A stretch of DNA of 32,347 bases, taken from assembly GCA_036897485.1 (NCBI GenBank), contig JAYMTF010000638.1:1-32347 (forward strand), read 5' to 3'. Shown piece after piece: positions 20,602 through 32,049 of the stretch; positions within the stretch are counted from its first letter, which is position 1, and every line of letters starts with the position of its first letter. A program made the position numbers and the translations under genes. Source of the DNA: Pelargonium nanum. Its lineage: Eukaryota; Streptophyta; Magnoliopsida; Geraniales; Geraniaceae. Under the pieces are notes generated by a model. That model was given only the letters and a program-made list of their open reading frames with translations. It was not told the DNA's origin and searched no databases.

Positions 20602-23600
20602 TCATGGTAACCATCCTGGCAAGTAATTATTCACACTTGGCCCTGCTGTGACCACTGATATTGGGTCAGTTGGGTACCTGCAATTCCATACAAAAATGGA
20701 AAAGATAAATAAATCCCAATAATATAAGGTTCTGAAACATTGTAAATTTATGGTTTGTAGGGATTATAAACATATGCGTACTCGGAATTCGATCTATATT
20801 TTTGGATACTTTGGGTTGACCATGGGAATATTGCGGATTGGGTTAGGCAAACTCGCCCTCAAATGCATGTTTTACATGCAAACCTGCAAGTTTTCGACTT
20901 GTAGTCCTAACTTTCAACTATACGAAGAGAGTGTTTCTTTCAGTTTTTGGACTATTGAGTTTTGTAATTTCAACTAGTCTCAACCAAACTATTAGTGTCT
21001 GCACTTACGCATGATACAAAAGAAATGAGTTTGAGCTGACGCTCCACTCCCAAAAAATTAGAGACTTTTATGAGTATCAATCAATGACGCGATAGCTACT
21101 CATTAGTTCGGATAAATCTCAGCACATAAAGATTTGGATGAGATTTTTCTAAATGTATTGTTTTGCATTGAGATGAGTTGACATACCCAATTTGTAATGT
21201 GGGCTCACAGTCTAAGGGATGGAAGAAGCCATCACCATGATGTTGAGCTTGCCTACCATACTCCATCTCCTCTGCATTAGCATTCAGTTGCAGTGAACTA
21301 ACTTGGTACCCTTCCATCAACTGCAAAACACATTTAATAGCCCAATAGAGTCTTATACTTTCACACCATAATCATTGAGTTCTAACAATATATAGTATCC
21401 ATGAAATAAGACAAATACAACTATTATTAGTTAAAAGCAACTCCTAAGCTCATCTTGTTAATGCCATGCAGTTAACGCTACTTCATTTGTCTCAAAATAA
21501 GTGTCATCCTTTATATTTTGAGAAAAATTAAGAAAAAGTTAGTTAGTGTTATATATTTCCTCTTGTATCCCCATGCACATGTGTTTGTAACAAACTTAAC
21601 GGATATTAACTAACTTACTATAAGAACACTATTGACATTTCATGAACAACTAATTTTCTAAAAAGAAAACAAGTAACTCATTTTGGAACAAAAATACAAG
21701 TGAAACGCGACACCTATTTTAGGAAAAAGAAACTAGAAAGTCAACATTTTTTATGCACAACAAATTCGTGCACGAATAAGGGCACAAACGGCACGTGTTG
21801 GGAGACCTAATTTGATTGGAAATAACTATTGTTTTTTTACCGTTAGATCTATACTAATTTGTGCACTTAGGTTTTCGTTATTGAAAATAGGATTTCAAGT
21901 CTTTCAAGTTATGTCATGATAGCATGTTTAAAGAACTATCTCTATACGTAAATGAATTGAACCTACCCTTTGTTTCAAGGTCTTGTTTGCTTCATTAAGG
22001 AAGTGTTCCTGCATAAATATGGGATTTGAAAGAAATAAATCAATGGCTGAGAGGAGCAAAGGAATAGAGAATAGCAAAATGTTTTGTCACATCTCATCAT
22101 ACCTTACGTTGAAGATCAGTGAGCTGGTCCAGCATATACTGTGTCTGTGTAACGAAAAAAGACGATGTGAAATAATATATCTCTAACTTCATGATTTAGC
22201 TATTGATTTAGACCATGAAAAACATCAACAATCTCTTATGCTTATCAATCAATTGTTGGCTTAACAAAATATAATCTCGACAACAAAAAGGTTGCAAAAG
22301 AACATATAATATATGCACGATTCGTAGAACTAATTTTACGAAGAGTATATGAGGATCAAGAACTAAGTACCCGAGTTGATCTTATCAGCTTCAATGATGA
22401 ATCTAACTGTCTTTCAAGTGACTCAAGCTCCTTGCTGCTAAGAGGGCCAAGATCTTCTCCCATAAGATTCCTAAAACATTATAATGGACAAAAATTGTTC
22501 ATTTCGTCAATTTTTGCAGTAATGAGGACCAGTTAACTGTAAAGCTTCACATAATGTACACAACTCACCTTTGAGATCGTTGTAAAGCTTCATAACGCGC
22601 CTTAAGCTTCAGATATTCCTGCTGACTACTCAGCTCCTACAAATCAAAACACAGTACAGAATTTAGAACCGCTATGTCTGTGAATTGCAAAAACATTCAG
22701 CATATTTTGCCTTTTTCTTTCTCCACAAACAATTATTTACCCAATATTTGGTTGTACATAGTAGTTTTTGTTCTGTTATATGTCCAATACAAGTAGGACA
22801 TATATGCTATATGATCAAACTAACATTCTCTATATACATGCCTAAAAATCCAAATTATAGCAACTATAAGACTTAATGGTAAAGGAAGTGTTGAAGACAT
22901 TGAATCATTCCAATAATGGTCAAATTGCTAGGCGAACGAAATGAGCGACACACAAATAAATATGTTTCAACCATCAAAGTGTAAGGATCGGAACATTCAA
23001 GCATGAAAAAGAAATTGCTGTAGCTTATGATTATATTGAAAGCAAAGCTTTGGCTTCGAAAGAAGAGTAGCTAGCTTAACTCTCAAGAGTCTGAAAGTAC
23101 TTAATAGAGAATGGAGACACTCCTAAGGAGGAACAATTTTACTAAACAAAGACATGTCCTAGGAAACACGAACAGCGATTAAGACATACACATGAAAAGA
23201 CACAAACAAGGATGGGTATACACTAGCTTGCATTAAGTTACTTCCTTGATCATACTACAAACAACACTGCACTACACATGTTATTCATGGACAAAAAAGG
23301 AATGGAAATGAGTACAGATATTGGTCTCAAAGGACATATTAATTGACCACAGTTGTTATTGGTCTCAACTGAAACCTAGTACAGTTCTATTTAATAACAT
23401 GGGAGATTTAAGATATTTTAAAGAAATTATTAGAAGTGGGAACATTAGATAAATAAATAAAAAAGCATTCTTAGTTTAGTAGCTTGATTTGGTCATATGT
23501 ATATATCTTTTTTTTATAAGCAATATGTATATATCTTGGTAGGAATCATATATATCCATCATAAATTATGCTCAAGGCATTTCACAGATACAAGTAAGAA

Positions 23601-26600
23601 ATAAAATGTAACATCAAAACATATATTTCTGTATTATTTGTAATTAGCAGAATAGTTTTTTCCCTTGGTGAACAGTGAACACTCGTATTATTCATTATTG
23701 AGATACTAGAAAATGTGTAACAAACATCAGTAAATCAGAATTCGATAGTAAAATACAAATTTGTTAAAAAATAAAGAACTCAAAGCATGTGTTGAGATCC
23801 TTTACCAGTGCCTCCCTTGTGGATACATTGGTCTCTGGTGCTCCATAGTTGCACTTTTGATACCTCTCAAGTGTTTTCAGCATGCTACATACCCAAAACA
23901 TAAATTGTAATGAATGTAAAAACCCATCAAACTTGTGAACTGGTGTATATATACAATACAAAAATACATAATGTTTCAAACATGATTTTCTTTATCCAAA
24001 GAGCTTGCATTGTGAATTTGTGATAGTTCATCTGTATACAAACAAGCCAAAGTGATAATTTTTGGAGGGTCAGAGAAATGCGATCTTGATCAGGCACGTT
24101 TAAGAAACACTTAATTATGCATTCAATGTTTTTGTTTTTAGGAAAGTCCTCTCTATGATCACATACTAGGTACCAAAATGTGTGTAATGGAAATGATTAA
24201 TCATGAAACCAGGGAAAACACAAAACAAACACATAAAAAAACATAGTTACATGCATAAATAAAAGAGATAAAAGTAATAATAGAGATCTTGAAAGAAAAA
24301 AATAATAATAAGGCTCTTCAGCTAGCACATTTTACTTAGAAGCAAGATGAATAATATTTTTAAACTTTCACATATGTTTTCAGGAAATAAAATCCTCTTA
24401 ATGATCACATACTAGGTACCATAATGTAAAAGGAATGGGAATGATAAATCATGAAACCATGGAAAACACACACACAAAAAAAAAGAATAGTTACATGCAT
24501 AAATAAAAGAAATAAAAGTGACACTATAGAGGCCTTTAAAGAAGAAAAAAAGAAGAAGATTCGGACTAAATAAGAACCATGTTTAGATCATAGGGCTCTT
24601 CAGCTAGCACATTTAACATAGAAGCAATGAAAAATATTTTTAAACTTTCAGAAATGTTCTTAGGAAAATCCTCTCTATGATCACATACTAGGTACCAAAA
24701 TGTGAAAGAAATGGAAATGATAAATTGTGAAACCATGGAGAGAAAAAAAAACATAGTTACATTCATATATAAAAAAACAAAACTAATACTAGAGGCCTTC
24801 TAAAAAATGATTAGACTAAATAAGAACCATGTTTAGATCATAGGGATCTTCAGCTAGCACATTTTAGTATTTTACTAAGAATGAAGAATATTTTTAGAAC
24901 TTTCACAAACAATTAAGAATTAAGATTTAAGAGGGATATTCTTTCAACAAGGAAAAAAAAAGGAATTAAGAGGGATATTAAAGAAAAAAGAGAGTACAAA
25001 AAACAAGTTATTTAATTATATGTCTTATTGGAAACCCCAAATTAGACATAGAAGTCAATGACTGATAATTAGTGTAGATTAATTAATACATGCCATATAT
25101 GACTGCACATTGTATTATCCAGAATTTATCTTGCAAATCCATTCTATTACACAAACCATCAAATCCTTCAAGTCAAGTATTTTTTTAGTAGAATTTAATC
25201 ATAGTCTCATTTAATCAATTCTGATTTTATTTTCTTTATATTTCAAACAGTCTTATCAATATTTAAGATCCACTTTAGTTTTCAATTTCTCTTAGCTTGA
25301 ATAAAATGTCTTAATAATTTTTTTTACACACCCCTTAATTCTCCACAAAACCTTCCTCTATTAATGTGCACCCAGTTAAATAAGCACACAACCCAACTAA
25401 ACACAACTACATAAATATTGTTCTCAAAATTATGAAAATAAAATGACAAACCTAAAAAAATATCATATCATTAACATTCTTTAAAAATGCCTCTGGTGTT
25501 TGCTAGGTGTAAGTAATTAACAACAAAGACAGTTCACTATCATGAAGATCTTCATTTTCTAATTTCTCAAAATACTATACCTGTTGCAGTCTTGTAGATC
25601 TGAAACCATTTTTTCCTGAAACATCCTTAACCATTGTCCTCAACATGATCTACTTAAAAAATGAAAAGGCCATTTACAGATCCTAAAGGGTAGGTGGCAA
25701 AAAATGGAAATTTAATGGAAACCCAAAAAACCCATTACCATCTTCTCAAGGTTAAGCTGTAAGAGAAAAAAATCAGAGATCCTGAGGGTATTAGAAGGTT
25801 CACATGAACTAAACACTAAAAAACACAGAAGATATACAAAACCTGAAACATATAATATTCAGATCTGATATCAGTATATCAGTAGCTTCAGCTGATCAGA
25901 GACTTGAGAGAAAAGAAGATTTTATGACTGATTTGAAGTCAAGAGAAGAAACAAAAACCCTACAAGCTTTGGGGATCACATCAAAAATCAAACCCTAGGG
26001 CTCAGGAACAGATGTGAATGTCTCAGTCACAGTCCTGACTGATTGAAAAATTCAGAGAAATCAAACGGCTAAAAACCAAGAGAGACTCTTTGATCCAAAC
26101 GGAAATAGCTTACCTTCCTCGTAACAAGGAAAAAAAATAAATAAAAACCCTAAAACTGAGCTCGCAAATACACAGTAGCATGAGAAAATCCATCCTAGAA
26201 ACCAAAGAATCAAACGATCCATTACCACCATTACCGTGTTCGTGCTGTGATTGGCGAGAAAGTGACTAGCAATTTGCTTTTGCATGAAAAAACGGAAAGA
26301 AATGGAACTAGTAGCCCCCGTTTGTTTCTCGGGAAAATGAAGGAAAGCAGAAAGAAAAAAAAAAGTTCCCAAGCAAAAGAAGAAGAAGCACAAATTGGTG
26401 TCTCAATACAACAGTGATCGATGTTTTTGCAGTTGCAGATCTAACACGAATACGAACAGCAACACACTCAAGCTGCTAAAAACGCCGAGACAATCACAAA
26501 AACGGCAAAAGAAAATAGCTTTCGCTTTTCTCTTCCCAAAATTATCACCAAAATAAAACCCCCAAAATTTTCTTTATAAAAAAAGTTGAATCATCAAATC

Positions 26601-26868
26601 AAACAAGGACGATCAAAAAAGAAGATATTATTTCCATTTTCATGCACGATATAAAATAAAATCGTGTCTGTTTCTGTGTATACCTTGAGCTACTGCAAAA
26701 CTCGTACAGCTTTCCTCTATTGGAGAAGATGATGAGAGCAACCTCAGCATCGCACAGCACCGAAAGCTCATAAGCTTTCTTCAACAGTCCATTTCTTCGC
26801 TTCGCGAAGGTCACTTGCCTGTTGATTTTGTTCTCAATCCTCTTCAGCTCCACCCTCCCTCTCCCCAT
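20602..26868 (-). CDS. SEPALLATA1/2-like MIKCc MADS-box transcription factor, complete, 8 exons
   Basis: Floral homeotic co-factor of the AGL2/SEP1-SEP2 group, a nuclear DNA-binding protein that in known members bridges A, B and C class MADS proteins in tetramers on CArG boxes. Exons (minus strand): 26868-26684, 23884-23806, 22636-22569, 22470-22371, 22144-22103, 22008-21967, 21320-21187, 20677-20602 (stop TGA). They total 726 nt, 241 aa, and all junctions are GT/AG and in phase. Exon sizes 185, 79, 100, 42 and 42 are typical of the family. Residues 1-61 are the MADS domain ([20 protein letters not shown] start), 62-90 the I region ([16 protein letters not shown]), about 91-172 the K domain ([19 protein letters not shown]), and 173-241 the C region with both SEP motifs: [17 protein letters not shown] and the end [10 protein letters not shown]. 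The two motifs exclude the SEP3, AGL6 and SQUA clades. Intron 1 is 2.8 kb, long as usual for these genes. No frameshift or stop was seen. The exon models are read by eye without transcript support. Confidence 0.96.
21481..21733 (+). mobile_element. Stowaway-like MITE copy 2, in SEP intron 6
   Basis: 253 bp with a TA dinucleotide at both ends (21479-21480, 21734-21735). The imperfect ~24-bp terminal inverted repeats are TTCATTTGTCTCAAAATAAG at the left and the complement of CCTATTTTAGGAAAAAGAAA at the right. It aligns over its length with the reverse complement of the MITE at 16851-17431. It lies wholly within the intron between exons 6 and 7 and does not touch the splice sites. Confidence 0.75.
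24139..24911. repeat. three tandem ~250-bp repeats in SEP intron 1
   Basis: Units start near 24139, 24381 and 24660 (242 and 279 bp apart), with the last ending near 24911. Each carries ATGATCACATACTAGGTACC, then a conserved GTTACAT.CAT block, an A-rich stretch, and TCTTCAGCTAGCACATTT followed by AAACTTTCA. Copies 2 and 3 also share AAATAAGAACCATGTTTAGA. First introns of MADS-box genes often hold regulatory elements. A role for these units is only inferred. Confidence 0.85.
25950..26160. promoter_or_regulatory. telobox cluster at the 5' end of SEP intron 1
   Basis: AAACCCTA occurs at about 25955, 25990 and 26145, and again in the leader at 26899-26907. Teloboxes (AAACCCTA) are known in plants as binding sites for TRB and AZF-type factors that recruit PRC2 and as elements in growth genes. 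Here only the motif and its clustering near the SEP start are seen. Confidence 0.4.
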
Positions 26869-27005
26869 CGATTTTTGCCCTAATTGCTCACAAAAAGCAA
26901 ACCCTAAAAACCTGAGCTTGAGCTCGAGAGAGAACCAGATCGAAGAAGAAACAAAAATGGCTACTTTTTGTGGTTCCGTGAGCTCTGCTGCGACTTCTAG
27001 GTCGC

Positions 27006-27015
27006 TATTTATATA
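27006..27015 (-). promoter_or_regulatory. TATA box of the SEP gene
   Basis: TATATAAATA on the minus strand is a near-perfect TATA element 138-147 bp upstream of the SEP ATG, implying transcription from about 26975. The leader of about 105 nt is CT-rich (TTTCTTCTTCGATCTGG) and has no upstream ATG. Confidence 0.75.
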
Positions 27016-27272
27016 CCCTTCAGAGAAACAGAGAGCTTATCGAGCTTCGCTTCTCGAAGGCTCTGATCATCGTCTTCTTCACCAAAATCTGGTTTTTTTA
27101 GCCCTAATGAGAAGTGTTTGTCACCTTTGTTTAGGACACTAATGGTGATCAGAGGGGGATGATAAGGTGCTTCGCGGCTGCGTGGGGGGGTTGGGTTGTG
27201 GGCCGTTGGATGGAGGGGGAGGAGGAGATCTAACGGTGGAGGGGTGATTAATTATGGGAGGGACTGTACATG

Positions 27273-27282
27273 GACACGTGTC
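27273..27282. promoter_or_regulatory. G-box/ABRE palindrome upstream of SEP
   Basis: GACACGTGTC is a perfect palindrome with a CACGTG core, about 410 bp upstream of the SEP ATG, in a GC-richer promoter stretch. Function is inferred from position. Confidence 0.4.
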
Positions 27283-27399
27283 GAGCGTTGAAGTGGGGAG
27301 GAGAAGGCTGGTTGATAACCACCTGACCATTTTCGGGTTCGGGCAATCATGTGACCTAACCTTAAGAAGGTGAATCTTCGCATGTTCCATGTTGCGAAT

Positions 27400-29580
27400 T
27401 TACGTATTTGCCCCTACATAATTTTTCATGAAAAATAGTAAAATCCCATGTTCTGGTTACTTATTAGTAAAATTCTAACATTTATCGACATGTCCAAGCT
27501 TCATAGACCAAAATATTAAGGGAAAAAATATTTATTTTATCAATGTGTGAAACTTATCTAATATCGATCAACAGACAAAAACTATGTGTAACTTCACGTA
27601 ATTTATATGATGCATTTGTGTTTTCGTTTTTGTACATAGCTGCTTTGTACACACTTTGCTTATGTATTTAATGAACCAAGAGTCGGGTCATAGCATAAAT
27701 AGTCCAAGTGTTTCGTTTGAGATTATAAATTTTGTATAGAGTGGAGTTAATTTGTCTCAAAATTTGTACAAAAATATCTTGTATAAAATGACATCATAAT
27801 GTATTAAGATATGGCACATCAAAATTTATTCTAATAATTATCTAGTTTTTTAGAATATACATGCATCAATAAGGAAACAATAAAAGCAAGTGAAAATATG
27901 TTAAATTAATAAGAACCCATTTTGGATATGAAAGAAAAATTTCCAGATTCTGAAACCATGGCATGCATGAATGGTCTCCAAAAATATATATATGAGACTC
28001 TCATGCAGGATCATGAGCTTCAGAAATGAGAAACAAATAGGGTTTGTTGCACAAGAATGGAGATGCAAAATGAGCATGTTTTGAGTTGCATTTTAGGTTC
28101 TTGCATTAGAATGGGAGGATACAAAATTGTACATGTTTGATTATTACTTGTATTTGCATAGACATGTTTTTAGTTATCATGTTCTTCTAGTTTGTTACTA
28201 TACCACAACCATTTGGGAAAATATATATAATCTTTGCTTCTTTTGTTTCAGGAAAATTTAGGGGTATAAACGTTATTGCATAAACAATTACTCATAATAA
28301 CTGGCGTGCGAACATATTCACGTTTGTCTGTTTAAAAATGTGGTAAAAAATGTTTAAGAGAACATAGAAATATGCGTGTGAACGTTTTTATTTTCAACTG
28401 TTTTTGTTTGACCGATCAACTTATTTCCGAATAATTTTGCGTAAAAACTATTTACATATTTCTTGACTTTTGAATAAAAGTTAGTTGGGAAAAGATAAAT
28501 AATGTGATGATATAGATAAAGAGGTAACAAATGGTGATATATATGGAATAATATGATTATCTTGCACATTTTATGTTTTTTTTTGTGGAAATGATAATTA
28601 CTATGATCTATGAGAGCTGGTATTAGGTCAACATTACTAATTTGTCACTAATTAATCTTTCCTAAAATAGGTAATAGAGAAATATTATACAACTCCATGC
28701 AGCTACAACCTATATATAGGTGTTGTAAAATTAAAGAAAAAGCTACTTAATTACAAAAAAATGATAGCATTTGAATAACAAACTATCATATAAAATTTAT
28801 TTTACTAATTGGCCTTATTCACATTGTTAAACCATAAATATAGATGACTCATAATGACATGTACATTGATTTTTTATGACCAGAATCTACCCATATATTA
28901 CATCATCATTATTAGTGTAATTTATTTACAAGTTATAACATTTAATTCACGAAAAAAAAAACATCTAATTAACGAAATGGTTTAAACACACCAATATTGT
29001 TGCACGTATAAATAAAATAAAAAATGTTGCATCAGACAAACTGACATTATTTTTAATTAGTCCTTTTACTTGTTTTTGTAAAATTGTAAGCTTGTGAGTA
29101 CGCAAAATTATAGTTTATCATCACATATGAAAATTTAAGCATTCAAAGTTTTATAGATTTTTAGCTAAATGTAATTTTTTACACCACAATGGCTCTCAAG
29201 ATCTCTTTATCATCAATTTTTAACTAAATGTAATTTATTTATTTATCATTACGATAAATTCATATGGGTTAAAAGTGGTTGTGTGCAAGTACACAATAAC
29301 TGTTGTTTTGATTGTTTAGTAGAGTAAGTATTAATCACAATAATCAAATAAACAATGAAGGGTATTATGGGATATATATATACATAATGTGTATAAATAC
29401 AAAAACTCAAGAGAAGACAAAAATTATTTTGATCAATCAAAATCACTACATGTGCAGCAATAATCCGTGCAAGACTAAAATATTTTCATTATTAAGAAAA
29501 ATCAAATATCATTATTGCATGTAACAAGTGCCTAATTTAATTTGCAATGCAAGTCATTATATATAATAAAGTTTATACGA
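27400..29580. other. SEP upstream region, AT-rich, no gene
   Basis: No coding region is recognised on either strand. It contains a CATGCATG RY core near 27964 and the palindrome CCTATATATAGG at 28709-28720. The latter holds a C(A/T)8G site of the kind some MADS proteins such as AGL15 prefer. Confidence 0.5.
28709..28720. promoter_or_regulatory. palindromic C(A/T)8G-type MADS site candidate
   Basis: CCTATATATAGG is a 12-bp perfect palindrome inside a longer imperfect ACAAC...GTTGT dyad (28705-28726), about 1.85 kb upstream of the SEP ATG. It contains CTATATATAG. AT-rich DNA yields such sites by chance, so this is weak. Confidence 0.25.
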
Positions 29581-30450
29581 CCAATGTTTTAAAAATTGAC
29601 CTCAAAGGACGAACCGGTTAGACCACCAGGTCGACCGGTCGGGTCGATCTTGTTGATGTCACAATGACAATTATGAGGGGTATTTGTACAAAATGAAAAT
29701 ACAAAAATTCATATCTAATAGCGTGATGGGTATTTATACTTACAAAGTAAAGATGAAAAGATCGATGTATCGTTGTGATTAGTTGTAATTAAAGAATTAC
29801 AAGTGGGTCTTGATGATACGTGTATCTCATGATGATGTCATGAGCTCAAATGATATTTTATACACCACATCATGATATCATGGTAATATAAAAATAATGT
29901 CATTGTGATGATGTGGTGATGTTATCACATCTTAGGACCCTTAAGATTTAGGGCTTTGGGATTCACTGGAAAAACATTATATGAGGTTTATCGGGGTGTA
30001 CCATGTCAAAAGTCTTCACGTGTGCTTACGCACATGCGTAGTACAAGGGTCTGAGTGATTACAAACTACACATTCCTTGCTATGAAAGATTTTTGGGGTT
30101 TGAACGTGCTAACGATTTGGGGATTCAAATGATCCGATATCTTAATGCTTGAATTGAGTCGTGGTTTGGTGCGATCTTAGAGATGCACCTATGAGGTTGC
30201 ACATGCATGTGGATTGGCCCACGAGGTTTAAGGGTCTCAAATATAGTATTCCGATGAGATCCATTGACAATCACACATAACTTGAGACCCTACGAGATGG
30301 TTCAAGAGGTGCTAGAGTAACTATGAAGCTGTATGTGTAACAACGAGGTCCCATGAAAAAGTTTGAGAAGCGTCAGAAGGATCACAACGAGATCCCACGA
30401 GTTAATTTGATCTAAGGTTGACTCAAAATTTGAATTGTCAGGTTTAGTGA
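29580..30450. repeat. unclassified transposon remnant upstream of SEP
   Basis: It starts with a CCGGT-rich inverted block (AACCGGTT at about 29614 and TCGACCGGTCGGGTCGA at about 29631) after a GTTTTAAAAATTGACC phrase, typical of ends of plant DNA-transposon relics. An imperfect dyad follows at 29867-29925 (ACCACATCATG ... GATGATGTGGT). 29940-30430 is GC-richer non-coding sequence loosely resembling 18740-19440. There is no coding potential. Confidence 0.4.
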
Positions 30451-32040
30451 GATCAATACAAAATTTTCAGACTGCTAAAAAAGTGATTGGATTCATTTGT
30501 GCAACAACTCCGCATAAATATGAGTAAATTTATAAGATTCACGATTTCATATTCAAATTGTCAACTCCAATAAAAATGTGTGGAGAATATTTTGTTGCAA
30601 AATGAACTAGGTGTTTTGTTTATAAAGGAAAACAACAATATAATTTTGAGATGGTTGGATTATATGGAAAATATTACTTGGGAGCTATGTTTAATCCATA
30701 ATTTAACTAAAAATAGATGGACAAATTTCAGAGATATAATTAGCCTATTCCATATTTGGAAACTTGGAACACTCTATAGATAAAGCTGTTTCTTTTTCTT
30801 CTCTCACATTGAAAAATACATAACAATATATAATTGTTATTTATGAGCAATTAATGCCTTTTTTTCTGCAGAGACAAAGGTGATTCAGACTTTTTCCTAC
30901 CACCTGCAATATTAGTACATTACTCAATACTCAAAAACCAACTTGAAACCCTAATTCTAAATGTTTCACAGTGAAAAAAATACAAAAAATTCCATTTAGA
31001 TTGAGACATAACACACCCACAGAAATTATGTTTGTTTAGCCAATAAAAACTATTTAAACTTTTCATTTTTAACTAAACATATAAGTCCCAAAATAGACTA
31101 GAAAAAAAGTGAGAAAATTCATTTGACTTGATAAAAAAATAATGGTGAAATATTTTAATGTATTTGTCAAATCATGAATTGTAATGAGAAATATTTCGTG
31201 AAAAATAATTATTGTGCCATGCACAATAAAACAAAAAGATAAAATATGTATCATATATGCATATTTCTACTCAATTTTTTTTAGAGAGCATATTTGGATT
31301 ATTTTCATTATAATTTTAGCTATGAACAATCATAAATTATAAAATATGTATCATATATGCATATTTGTATGTAGCTTTTTATATTTTCACATGAAACACA
31401 AGAAATTTATGGAGAGGACAAATGAGTTGCAGATGGGTTCATTTCCACAAGAATTTGAGGGTTATCACAAAAATAGAACAAGTTAGGGACCGCAAGAGAG
31501 GCATATGGAACATGCATGCAAGATTTTGTGTTGCATCATTAGATTTTCATGCTAATTTTCACCTCCAATGGACCAACTGTCAAATATTCACTTGCACCAA
31601 TAATTCAATTTACCCTAAATATTGTTCTTTAGAAAAAACTAAAAAAATGTGTGCACAATAAAATATGACACCTTGGTTATTTCGTTAATAACATGGTTCT
31701 ACATTGTTCAAGATCGGATAAGTCTGAATTTTTAAAAGGCATTCCGAAGACTAACTGAATTTTTTTTTGAGTTTAAGAGTAGACCAAACCAAACCAAATT
31801 GAATCAAATTTTAATATTAAAATATTAAAATACTCTCTAATAGAAGATATAGTTTTTAAAAATATTATTTGAGTGAATTGAAGGAGTAACTTTAGAGTTT
31901 TTTTTAAGTTAGTAACTTTAGAGTTTTTTTTTTTTTACAAAAGTAATATTATTTATATATGAGCGTGTCTATTCAATAGGATCAAATTAAATATCTTATA
32001 TATAACATGTTATTATTCACTTTACATTAATGTAGTAGTA
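30450..32040. other. AT-rich, no gene seen
   Basis: It contains one canonical CArG decamer, CCATATTTGG at 30750-30759, 3.9 kb upstream of SEP. It also has a short plus frame at 30580-30783 and another at 31422-31661 with no recognisable domain. A phrase including AAAATATGTATCATATATGC repeats at about 31241 and 31340. Confidence 0.45.
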
Positions 32041-32049
32041 TAATATTAA

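Noticed and set aside
26061-26393. 110-codon minus frame in SEP intron 1
   Set aside because: F- and S-rich low-complexity frame inside a well-defined intron, with no family resemblance.
26822-27142. 106-codon plus-strand frame over the SEP start and promoter
   Set aside because: It is antisense to SEP exon 1 and its leader, with no domain, and is explained as a shadow of the minus-strand gene.
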